Source: CALLPQ01 sp964479275 | GTDB taxonomy: Bacteria > Pseudomonadota > Alphaproteobacteria > Caulobacterales > Parvularculaceae | NCBI GenBank assembly: GCA_964479275.1 | Contig: CAYZLR010000084.1 | Coordinates: 1-15,072 of the forward strand | DNA length: 15,072 nt | Reading direction: 5' to 3' | Shown: positions 1-6,653 of the stretch, one piece after another | Layout: each line of letters starts with the position of its first letter | How positions within the stretch are numbered: the first letter of the stretch is position 1 | Translations under genes and position numbers: made by a program | The notes under the pieces: model-generated | The model's database searches: none | Told to the model about the DNA's origin: nothing | The model's input: only the letters and a program-made list of their open reading frames with translations

Positions 1-700
1 TCCACTCATAAATTCCTCCTTGACCAAAGATCAAAAAAGAATCACTGTTCGACAAGATCAGCAAGATTTATGAGGATAGCTCCTAATGCAAAACATCTTT
101 ATAGGGAAGGGTTTTAAAATGCATGTGACCAATCCACTGACGGGGAAACGCGAAGTGAAGGAGTTGGGTGTGTGATGGATGAAGAAATTCCAGAGGCAGT
201 GGCAAAAATATTAAATTTAAGGAAGCACTCCGAAAAAAATTTCCTAGTTCTCATGTTTTGAGCCATATTCTCCGAGTGGAAACTGTTTATTTGATTGGGT
301 ATAGTTTCGTAAATTCCATTTTTTTACTGGTAATTTATGGCTGGGCTTGTCTTTTAACAATGGCGAAAAATGGCAGGTTGCGCTTCGGTGTTCACTGCTC
401 CATTGTTTGCGGTTTACCTTGGGCGATGTGTTTGGAAAACTTCTAGAAAGTTGGGGTATATTCCAAATATATTTACACATAAATTATCTTCGTGGCGTGC
501 TTTGAACGAAAGATAGGGAAATATTACGACTAGGGTATGGGCTCAATTGATCCAACATTTAACTGAGAAGAGGTATACCATATTCAGGAAGTTGCGGGCA
601 GATTTCTCGAACCTTGTTGCTGGGTGCTGCATATCTTTGATTTTGTAGAAGAAACGCGCCGCAATCTTCCTATTGTCATAGAGATTTTTATAATGGCCGA
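1..700. other. Gene-poor stretch with no recognised gene
   Basis: No reading frame here looks like a known protein. The longest open frames are under 80 codons, overlap on opposite strands and lack family motifs or convincing ribosome sites. One short frame starts at the ATG at 174, after a GAAGGAG at 158-164, but runs only 27 codons. Another open run on the plus strand, about 517-645, is closed by a stop and matches nothing I know. Together with the IS630 remnant on its right and a tRNA gene beyond, the stretch reads as decayed or foreign intergenic DNA. That interpretation is an inference. Confidence 0.5.
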
Positions 701-963
701 CTGGTTTTCGTGCATTGGGCTTTGAAGGAATGACGGTAACGGCCCCGTTTGGACGTTGGAGAACGCAGACCTTTATCGCCAGCCTGTGTTGTTACGGGTT
801 GACCGCCCCTTGTAGGGGTAGACGGTCCGATCAACCGGGTCAGTTTCGAAACCTAGATGAGACACAATTGATACCAAAGGTGCAGCCCGGTGATGTCGTG
901 ATTATGGATGATTTATCGTCTCACAAATCACAACGCATTGAACCGGTTCTGCGCAAGCGTTAA
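700..963 (+). pseudogene. IS630-family transposase remnant, truncated and frameshifted
   Basis: The translation carries the central DDE-transposase region of IS630-type elements: GRWRTQTFIASL, then VDGPINRVSFET, then LIPKVQPGDVVIMDDLSSHK. These pieces lie in two frames. Frame 1 holds to about 807, frame 2 runs about 806-853 (ending in a TAG at 854-856), and frame 1 resumes about 853-963. Two compensating frameshifts have therefore broken the gene. The N-terminal half with the first catalytic Asp, and the C-terminal part with the final Glu and the usual SPDLNPIE block, are missing. Only about 85 of the usual 170 or more residues of the catalytic domain remain, so it cannot be active. I could not define terminal inverted repeats. 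The remnant ends about 70 bp from the 3' end of the tRNA gene. Confidence 0.75.
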
Positions 964-973
964 TGCCTGAAAC

Positions 974-1011
974 CCCGTAAACACGGGCGTTAGCAAAATC
1001 CCTTAATAGGG
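974..1011 (-). terminator. Weak terminator-like hairpins after tRNA-Pro
   Basis: Reading the minus strand away from the tRNA 3' end, the first hairpin is CCCT-ATTA-AGGG (1000-1011) followed by ATTTTG. A second one, CCCGT-GTTT-ACGGG (974-987), follows it. Stems are only 4 and 5 bp and the T-tract is short, so termination is plausible but weakly supported. Confidence 0.35.
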
Positions 1012-1033
1012 GCTCATTATCAGGAAAACGAAA

Positions 1034-1110
1034 TGGTCGGGGCGGCAAGATTCGAACTTGCGACCCTCTGCTCCCAAAGCAGATGCGCTACCAGGCTGCG
1101 CTACGCCCCG
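1034..1110 (-). tRNA. tRNA-Pro (anticodon UGG)
   Basis: The minus strand folds as a complete 77-nt tRNA. The 7-bp acceptor stem pairs CGGGGCG (from 1110) with CGCCCCG, followed by discriminator A and an encoded CCA ending at 1034. The anticodon arm has stem TCTGC/GCAGA and loop TTTGGGA, giving anticodon TGG, which reads proline codons. The T-arm has the conserved TTCGAAT loop and the D-arm carries AGCCTGGTAGC. The encoded CCA is common in Proteobacteria. The gene is transcribed away from the SDR genes, toward the IS630 remnant. tRNA 3' ends are frequent integration sites, so the decayed DNA beyond it is suggestive, but I saw no second copy of the tRNA end in the window. Confidence 0.97.
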
Positions 1111-1127
1111 ATCCAATTCAGGGCGGT

Positions 1128-1156
1128 GGTATGACCTTTTTAATGGGAAAATGCAA
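1128..1156 (-). promoter_or_regulatory. Possible promoter for tRNA-Pro
   Basis: On the minus strand, TTGCAT (1151-1156) and CATACC (1128-1133) are separated by 17 bp, and the -10 lies 17 bp before the mature tRNA 5' end. Only the TTG of the -35 is strong, so this rests mainly on spacing and position. Confidence 0.3.
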
Positions 1157-1184
1157 GAAGAATTACGCATATGTGCATATGTTT

Positions 1185-2162
1185 TTATGTTGTCATCTCC
1201 AAACTGAGCTCCCACAACCTTTGTGCAGAGGCAATGTCGCAGGCATGAGGCGCGACATCACAGAAAACGGATGCCTCGGTCATTATATTGGCAATGTCAC
1301 AATCCTCGCAATAAACCCCGCCTTTGTCGTTTAGCGCAGGGCTGGTTGCGGCCCATAAGCTTGTTGCAGCCCCTTGAGAGGGGGTCTTGAAGAATGGCTT
1401 GGCCGCCTCGGGAATTTCGCCGTTCTCATCAATCCAACCCATGGCCATCATTTCTTCTTTTTCCATATGTCGTTGCAGCGGTGTGAGGATCCCACCAGGG
1501 TGGACTGAAAACGCCCGGATTCCATCATGCTTCATTTGCTGATCCAGACCAAGGGCGAACAGGGCGTTTGCGGTTTTGGCCTGAGCATAAGCGTTCCATT
1601 TATCATAGGCCGTTTGGGCAAAATGAATATCGTCCCATTGGATATCAGCGCGGCGATGGGCGATAGAGGAAAGGCACACCACTCTCGCATTCGCTGCTTT
1701 TTTTAACAGGTCCAAAAGCCCTCCAGTTAGTGCAAAATGGCCGAGATGATTGACCCCGAATTGAGCCTCCCAACCAGGGCCAATGCGAGTTTCAGGACAC
1801 GCCATAATACCCGCATTATTGATCAGTAAGTCAACGGCTTTTCCTTGCTGTATCATGTCCGCTGTGAACTTGCGGACGCTGTTGAGGTCGGTAAGATCCA
1901 TATGTGCGATTTGTATCCGAGCTTGTAGGGTCTTAGGAAGACTGGCAAGTGCTGACTTGGCGCTTTCAACTCTGCGCGCGGGAACCATCACATCGGCCCC
2001 CCCTTGTGCTAAGGCACGCACTGTCTCCAGGCCAATTCCAGAATAACCACCGGTGACGACGGCGCGTTTGCCACCTAGGCTTATATTTTCAAATATTGCC
2101 TCTGGTTCTGGCTTGTTGCCGAGTGTGGCTTTGGTGCCAAGGGCTTTTTGCTCTGTGATCAT
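1185..2162 (-). CDS. SDR-family oxidoreductase (retinol dehydrogenase/WWOX-like)
   Basis: This is a short-chain dehydrogenase of 325 residues, longer than the classical 250 and typical of the retinol-dehydrogenase/WWOX-like branch. The NAD(P)-binding motif TGGYSGIG is at residues 37-44, NNAG at 115-118, and the catalytic set is Ser165/166, Tyr192 and Lys196 in YAQAK. The C-terminal segment has GGVYCEDCDIA, a block often seen in this subgroup. I chose the ATG at 2162 because AAAGGAG precedes it by 7 bases; a start 15 codons earlier would overlap the upstream SDR gene. It begins 26 bp after that gene ends, so the two are probably one operon. The substrate is unknown: the family reduces or oxidises alcohols and carbonyls. 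It is cytoplasmic, with no signal peptide. Confidence 0.92.
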   Translation of the reverse strand: MITEQKALGTKATLGNKPEPEAIFENISLGGKRAVVTGGYSGIGLETVRALAQGGADVMVPARRVESAKSALASLPKTLQARIQIAHMDLTDLNSVRKFTADMIQQGKAVDLLINNAGIMACPETRIGPGWEAQFGVNHLGHFALTGGLLDLLKKAANARVVCLSSIAHRRADIQWDDIHFAQTAYDKWNAYAQAKTANALFALGLDQQMKHDGIRAFSVHPGGILTPLQRHMEKEEMMAMGWIDENGEIPEAAKPFFKTPSQGAATSLWAATSPALNDKGGVYCEDCDIANIMTEASVFCDVAPHACDIASAQRLWELSLEMTT

Positions 2163-2188
2163 GATGAGGCTCCTTTGGTCAATTGCGC

Positions 2189-2971
2189 TTACATGACATT
2201 GGCACAATAAGCGACACCGCCATCAACCGCGAGCGTATCACCAACGACATAATCACCGGCACGCGATGCTAAATAAACAGCAGTACCCGCCATATCACTG
2301 TCACGGCCAATGCGTTTGGCGGGCACGGCTTGTCCTACCATTTCGCTTTGTTCTTTGGCGATTTTATTCATCTCAGAGGCAAAAGCACCTGGGGCGATAG
2401 CGCTCACACCAATATCATCCTTAATCAGACGCGCGGCCATACGGCGGGTTAAATGAATCATGGCCGCTTTTGAAGCCTGATAGGAATAGGTTTCCATTGG
2501 GTTCATCCGTATCCCATCAATCGATGCGATATTAATGACTTTAGATAAGTTATCTACGGACGCATTTTTGCGCAAATGTTTGTGTAGAGCCTTGGTGAGA
2601 AAGAATGGGGATTTAACATTTAAGTCCATGACTTTATCCCAGCCGCTTTCGGGGAAATCCTCAAACGGTGCCCCCCAAGCGGCGCCCGCATTATTGACCA
2701 ATATATCCAGATGATCTTCGTGGTTTGAAAATTCGGCTGTAAAGGCAGCAATACCCTCTAGTGTCGAAAGGTCGTGGGGGAGTGAGATACATGTTCCCGC
2801 ATCTTTTGAGAGTTCTTGTGCGGTTTGATCGCAAGCCGGGGCTTTTCGGGCGGTGATATAAACTTTTGCGCCTTGCTCAATAAAGCCTTGCGCGATCATT
2901 TTCCCAATCCCGCGAGAGCCTCCGGTGATAATAGCGGTGCGTCCCTTTAGAGAAAACAAATCTTTCATCAT
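2189..2971 (-). CDS. SDR-family oxidoreductase (3-oxoacyl reductase/RhlG-like)
   Basis: This is a classical short-chain dehydrogenase of 260 residues. The cofactor motif TGGSRGIG lies at 16-23, NNAG at 93-96, the structural Asn at 118, and the catalytic Ser150, Tyr164 and Lys168 (YQASK). The C-terminal block ending in GDYVVGDTLAVDGG is the usual SDR tail. The run SAIAPGAFASEMN and the DMAGTAVYLASRAGDYVVG region resemble RhlG-type 3-oxoacyl reductases, so a beta-ketoacyl or related substrate is likely but not proven. The first ATG (2971) follows an AAGGA about 9-10 bases upstream; a second ATG is adjacent, leaving one residue of doubt. It is the first gene of a two-SDR operon. A 13-bp palindrome and a TATAAT lie just upstream. 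Confidence 0.93.
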   Translation of the reverse strand: MMKDLFSLKGRTAIITGGSRGIGKMIAQGFIEQGAKVYITARKAPACDQTAQELSKDAGTCISLPHDLSTLEGIAAFTAEFSNHEDHLDILVNNAGAAWGAPFEDFPESGWDKVMDLNVKSPFFLTKALHKHLRKNASVDNLSKVINIASIDGIRMNPMETYSYQASKAAMIHLTRRMAARLIKDDIGVSAIAPGAFASEMNKIAKEQSEMVGQAVPAKRIGRDSDMAGTAVYLASRAGDYVVGDTLAVDGGVAYCANVM

Positions 2972-2989
2972 GTCGATTATTCCTTATGT

Positions 2990-3020
2990 ATGATCTGATC
3001 ATGACTATAAGGAAATTATA
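2990..3020 (-). promoter_or_regulatory. Promoter-like -10 box and palindromic operator upstream of the SDR operon
   Basis: On the minus strand a perfect TATAAT lies at 3015-3020, 44 bp before the SDR start codon. The -35 position (3038-3043, TGCTAA) is poor. Between this box and the gene is an exact 13-bp palindrome, ATGATCTGATCAT (2990-3002), just downstream of the expected transcription start. That is where a repressor would block transcription. No regulator gene is adjacent, so the binding protein is unknown. Confidence 0.35.
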
Positions 3021-3284
3021 CCTCTTGGCGATAGGTCTTAGCAGTTAATTTCGCTGCCGTATGGTGGATTTGTTGCACGTGAAGCAGAGTGTGGTCTTTA
3101 TACTGTTTACATGACGATCAAAATAAGCGTGAATCCTAAAACATAGCCTGAAGGATGCACAATTCTTGATCAAACAAGAGTTTAAACACGGTGAAGCTGT
3201 GACCAAAACACCTCCACAGATAGACAAAATATTTTTAAATCTGTTTTGCTGAGCGGGAATAACTTTTCTCTTGCATTTGAGGGC

Positions 3285-3569
3285 TTATGATTGCGGGCAA
3301 TAGACCGACTGGGCTGCCGCGACTTCTTGCTTGATTCTGTTAATGGCGTCTTCGCAACCCGCTTTAGACGCATAGCCTTGACCGCTATCGCCAACAATAC
3401 GACCATTTTTTGATTCTAGATTTCACCGATATTTTTCTTCAGCATCTAAAAAATTTTTAAAGGTATAATCTGACTGGCTCGCTGGGCAATTTAGGTGTTT
3501 ATCTTTTGCTTTCGCTGATCTTGCAAAACCCAAACCGATCAACAAACCTGTGAAATGTCTTCTCATCAT
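3285..3569 (-). pseudogene. DUF1508 (YegP-like) secreted small protein, interrupted by in-frame TGA
   Basis: Read on the minus strand from the ATG at 3569, with a strong GGGAGGG 6 bases before it, the frame gives 94 codons plus stop. It opens with a signal-peptide-like segment (MMRRHFTGLLIGLGFARSA), then a linker. It ends with a clear DUF1508 motif: NGRIVGDSGQGYASKAGCED, followed by AINRIK. Codon 49 (3423-3425) is TGA, exactly where family members usually have Trp in a YRW-type strand (here YR-stop-NLESKNG). A single TGG to TGA change explains it. The frame is otherwise intact on both sides, suggesting recent inactivation, a sequencing error or readthrough. Neighbouring genes end in TGA, so TGA is a normal stop here. 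The gene lies 60 bp downstream of the acylase gene. DUF1508 has no firmly known function. An automatic caller would miss this gene. Confidence 0.72.
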
Positions 3570-3629
3570 GATGAGCCCTCCCGGATTATAATATTGATGT
3601 TAGAAAGTTATAATCGCTTTTCATTCATG

Positions 3630-5798
3630 TCAATTTTTGGTCGGATTATAAATTCTTGTAGCGACGGCGATCACATCTTTGCGCTTGATATGAGCGCTGC
3701 GAAATTGCTCGCGGGCAAAAATTGGCATTTGGTTATCATAATTTGGTGACGACTTATCTGTCGTTGCGCTGCCATATTGATGAATAATATCTGCTGTTTG
3801 GTTACCATTTTCATCCCACTCCACGAGCGCAATCCAGCTATCCCCTGCATTAGCGTGAAACCTACCATCTTCACGAAGTTCCGCCGGGTAAATCGCGCGT
3901 AAAATGTCTGGGCCACCATTCACCGGGATAATAGTGTCTGCACGCACCATAAGGTTGATTTTGCGCCATGGGACGTCAATCGTGCCGAAATTTTTCATTA
4001 ATATATCGACGGCATCACGAAAGGCTTTTTCTCGTGACGGAGCTTTTATATTGGTGAATTCTTCGGTGATTTCATGAATGACCGTATGCACACCCAGTGC
4101 AGCGTAAGGGTTATCGAGATTGGTGCTGCCGTCCCATTTGGCGAGATGGGCGGCCGCTTGTTCAAGATCGGGCTCAGCATTCCAATCCATGGCTAGAACT
4201 TCTTTAACAATCTCCATCGCTTTTGATTTTTCAGAATACTGATTATCAAATTTAATCGCCAGGAGAGTTTCCCTGCTCAGAGGGGATGCACCATCAGTCA
4301 ATTCGGTTATGCGCAAAGCCCGGTTGGTCATCACTGACTTCAATCCCATCGATTGAGGGAAATCAGAAGCTTTGAGATTATCATCGCCGTCTGTTGCAAT
4401 AAAGGGGGTGTTATTGGCATTAAAAATAAAGCCAGATTTTGGGTTAATAAGCTTGGGGACGGTTGCGAATGAGCGATAGCCGGACCAGATTAAATCTGAT
4501 CGATCGCCTGGCAATTGATGAGACCAATCCCATTCATCGTTACGATCTGGGAATTGACCATTATGAATGAAGCCAATATTGCCTTCTTTATCCGCATAGA
4601 TATAATTGATGCTTGGCAAAGCATTCATGGATAATGTACTCATAAACTCGGCCAGGCTCTGGGCCCGGTTCAGTTTGTAGTATTGTTCAAATTGACGAAT
4701 TTCCCCCATGCCCGCGTAACGCACAGCGTAAGTACCGTGTTTTGACTGTATCACGGGGCCATGACGGGAGAACAATACGTCTCTTTTGACGGGAAAGGCG
4801 AAGGGTCCAAAAAGTTTGATCTGCATTTTGGCTTCGCTTTTTTCAAAATCAATCCATTCTTCGTCAAGGCGATATTGGTTTTTATTCTTCGGGTTCACAG
4901 TTAACACATAAGTATCGCTCAGGTCAGGTTTGTTAACGGTATTTGCCCAACCAAGATGACGATTAAAGCCATGTAAAATTAATGGAGCCCCCGGAAATGT
5001 ACCACCGGTTATATCAAGGCCTTGCTCGGAAACTATATGGGCTTCGTACCAGGCAACAGGGCCGGTAAAGGGTTGGTGGGAGTTTATCAGCAGCCGGGTT
5101 TTTTGGTCGCCGCTACGTTCAGGGGAAACGGCAAATGCGTTTGACCCGCGCTCTGCCGGGCTGCCCGCAACCGCGCTCCAGCTTTGCCGGCCTTGCGCCG
5201 GATCGAGGGCGATTTGTTGTTTAAACTTGTCGCCAAAAAGTGGTAACAGAGTGCCGTCTAATCCGTAAAAAAATGGTGTTTTAAAAACGAATCCAGCAAT
5301 GACGTCCTTGGCTGTAAAAGGAGCAAGACCCCGCCAGGTTTGTTCAGGGTGCTGAGCGGCAAATAGATTCATGCCGGCGGCTTGGGCCTCGGCGAGTTCT
5401 TTTAAATGATCAGGAACTTTTGTTTCGTAGTCTTTTTCGATGGTTTCCCACACTTTGAACAGCGAAACCAGATAATCGGTCGTGGCACCATCCACGCCGC
5501 GATAGCGCGCAAGTTTCCCTCTTGTGACCGCAACAATTTCCTGAATGGTTTGGAAATCATCTTCTGCCTGTGCGTAAGCTAGACCAAATAAAGCATCAGC
5601 ATCGCGAGGTCCATAAATATGGGGAACGCCAAAATCATCGCGAATAATTTCTACTGAGTAATTTTGGGCCGTAATAATCGCCGCTTCTTCATCAAAATCA
5701 TCGTCAAGAGGGTGCCATAACCAGAAACTGGCGATTACCAACCCAAAAATTAAAATGATACCAACAGATTTTGCAAGTCTTGCGGCAGTAAATTTCAT
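3630..5798 (-). CDS. Penicillin acylase family protein (Ntn hydrolase, possibly N-acyl-homoserine lactone or related amide acylase)
   Basis: At 722 residues this has the size of penicillin/aculeacin/acyl-homoserine-lactone acylase precursors. A hydrophobic helix at about 11-28 is a signal peptide or anchor, placing the enzyme in the periplasm. The motif DDFGVPHIYGP (54-64) marks the start of the alpha chain. The self-cleavage site is at GSN (218-220): Ser219 would become the N-terminal nucleophile of the beta chain. His241 (SHQPF) and Asn462 (FNANNTPF) match the usual supporting residues. The C-terminus has the expected YGSATTDKSSPNYDNQ block. These enzymes hydrolyse amide bonds of acylated small molecules; the real substrate cannot be read from sequence, and AHL quenching is only one option. 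The start lies 18 bp after the GatB/YqeY stop, so the gene is probably co-transcribed. The ribosome site is weak. Confidence 0.92.
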   Translation of the reverse strand: MKFTAARLAKSVGIILIFGLVIASFWLWHPLDDDFDEEAAIITAQNYSVEIIRDDFGVPHIYGPRDADALFGLAYAQAEDDFQTIQEIVAVTRGKLARYRGVDGATTDYLVSLFKVWETIEKDYETKVPDHLKELAEAQAAGMNLFAAQHPEQTWRGLAPFTAKDVIAGFVFKTPFFYGLDGTLLPLFGDKFKQQIALDPAQGRQSWSAVAGSPAERGSNAFAVSPERSGDQKTRLLINSHQPFTGPVAWYEAHIVSEQGLDITGGTFPGAPLILHGFNRHLGWANTVNKPDLSDTYVLTVNPKNKNQYRLDEEWIDFEKSEAKMQIKLFGPFAFPVKRDVLFSRHGPVIQSKHGTYAVRYAGMGEIRQFEQYYKLNRAQSLAEFMSTLSMNALPSINYIYADKEGNIGFIHNGQFPDRNDEWDWSHQLPGDRSDLIWSGYRSFATVPKLINPKSGFIFNANNTPFIATDGDDNLKASDFPQSMGLKSVMTNRALRITELTDGASPLSRETLLAIKFDNQYSEKSKAMEIVKEVLAMDWNAEPDLEQAAAHLAKWDGSTNLDNPYAALGVHTVIHEITEEFTNIKAPSREKAFRDAVDILMKNFGTIDVPWRKINLMVRADTIIPVNGGPDILRAIYPAELREDGRFHANAGDSWIALVEWDENGNQTADIIHQYGSATTDKSSPNYDNQMPIFAREQFRSAHIKRKDVIAVATRIYNPTKN

Positions 5799-5816
5799 AT
5801 TTGGCTTTCGAGGATG

Positions 5817-6287
5817 TTAATCGCTGGGAGCAGAGAGCGTATCTTTTAAGAGTTTTCCAGCTTTGCCAAAATCCATGGCACCTTGGTGGCGCTCTTTAAG
5901 GGTGCCCATACATTTGCCCATGTCCTTTAAGCTTGTGGCTTCCAGTTCACTGACAACGTCTTTAACAGCCGTTTCAATTTCTGCATCATCCATTTGTTGG
6001 GGCATAAATTCCCGAATGATACCGATTTCCGCTCGCTCTTGTTCAGCAAGTTCTGGGCGTCCACCCTCTTCAAAGCTGCGCGAGCTTTCCTCACGCTGTT
6101 TGACCATTTTCGCTAAAATAGAAAGAACTTCTTCATCGCTCACACCATCGCATCGATCTTCGCCACGGGCAGCTATATCACGATCCTTGATCGCAGCATT
6201 AATGAGTCTGAGAGTCGCAACTTTTAATCTATCCCCCCGTTCTTTCATGGTGGATTTTAAAGTTTCATCGATCTTGTCACGCAGCAT
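5817..6287 (-). CDS. GatB/YqeY domain-containing protein
   Basis: This protein of 156 residues is a full-length stand-alone YqeY domain, close to the usual 147-155. Characteristic parts are the start MLRDKIDETLKSTMKERGD, then RLINAAIKDRDI (28-39), the acidic centre, IIREFMPQQM, and the C-terminal GKCMGTLKERHQGAMDFGKAG. The domain is the tRNA-binding tail found on GatB of the tRNA-dependent amidotransferase; the stand-alone form probably binds tRNA but its task is not settled. The ATG at 6287 has an AGGA 9 bases upstream. It is divergent from carA, an arrangement I recall from alphaproteobacteria, where dnaG and rpoD often follow; here an acylase gene follows instead. A 7-bp hairpin lies 26 bp upstream of the start. 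Confidence 0.93.
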   Translation of the reverse strand: MLRDKIDETLKSTMKERGDRLKVATLRLINAAIKDRDIAARGEDRCDGVSDEEVLSILAKMVKQREESSRSFEEGGRPELAEQERAEIGIIREFMPQQMDDAEIETAVKDVVSELEATSLKDMGKCMGTLKERHQGAMDFGKAGKLLKDTLSAPSD

Positions 6288-6312
6288 TTGTGAGCGTCCT
6301 TTAATATAGTCC

Positions 6313-6330
6313 GCTGGTCTACTGACCAGC
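6313..6330 (-). repeat. Inverted repeat in the upstream region of GatB/YqeY
   Basis: This is a perfect 7-bp inverted repeat, GCTGGTC and GACCAGC, around a 4-nt loop, ending 26 bp before the GatB/YqeY start codon. It could be a protein operator or an RNA hairpin in the 5' leader. It is not followed by a T-tract on the minus strand, so it is not an intrinsic terminator. Confidence 0.5.
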
Positions 6331-6543
6331 TCTGGTGTTTACACGGTTTTATCACGAAGTGCGGGGCTCAAATTTGACGGTGAGCATAGCCTTTCAGGGG
6401 GAGCGTGCAAACATTTAGTTAAGCGCGCATGTTTACCGGCCCCAATACATCATTACAAGGGATGTTTTTTTGTGTTTTTAAGCTTCGTTTTATCGAGAAA
6501 CAGGGAGGGATCAGACTTAGATCCCGATCGTCGAAATTGTCGC

Positions 6544-6579
6544 TTGACCGACTCAGGCCCATCTCATAGGGTCGCGACC
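6544..6579 (+). promoter_or_regulatory. Candidate carA promoter overlapping a 10-bp palindrome
   Basis: TTGACC (6544-6549) is followed after 17 bp by TAGGGT (6567-6572), a strong -35 with a weak -10. The palindrome GGTCGCGACC (6570-6579) overlaps the end of the -10 and the expected start of transcription, a typical operator position. The implied leader to the carA ATG is about 75 nt. Confidence 0.35.
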
Positions 6580-6653
6580 GTTTGAACGCATTTTTTGTGC
6601 ACTGTCCGATCGATTATTCGCCATTCCTGCCTACTAAAGAGAAAGCATGTATC

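Larger units (their letters stand above)
6288..6653. other. Divergent spacer between GatB/YqeY and carA, rich in inverted repeats
   Basis: No gene is visible in these 366 bp. The spacer holds several exact inverted repeats: GCTGGTC-tact-GACCAGC (6313-6330), GGGATC-agactta-GATCCC (6507-6525) and GGTCGCGACC (6570-6579). It also holds a carA promoter candidate. The middle part (about 6460-6495) is T-rich on the plus strand. A long leader or small RNA is conceivable but nothing supports it directly. Confidence 0.5.

Noticed and set aside
1..1033. Duplicate of the tRNA-Pro 3' end as an attachment site
   Set aside because: I scanned for a second copy of the TTCGAACTTG region and found none in the window.
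1003..1215. Minus-strand 70-codon frame containing GVAQPGSASALGAEGRKFESC
   Set aside because: This is the well-known false translation of a tRNA gene; it covers the tRNA-Pro at 1034-1110.
3045..3406. Minus-strand open frames of 60 and 74 codons
   Set aside because: The 74-codon one is an out-of-frame shadow of the DUF1508 gene, and the other has no motif and unusual Cys content.
3423..3425. TGA read as Trp (altered genetic code) to rescue the DUF1508 gene
   Set aside because: The acylase gene and the HD-domain gene in this window end with TGA at positions that fit their families, so TGA acts as a stop here.
5863..6309. Plus-strand 148-codon open frame
   Set aside because: It lies antisense to GatB/YqeY, is rich in Ser/Arg as expected of a shadow frame, and has no family motif.
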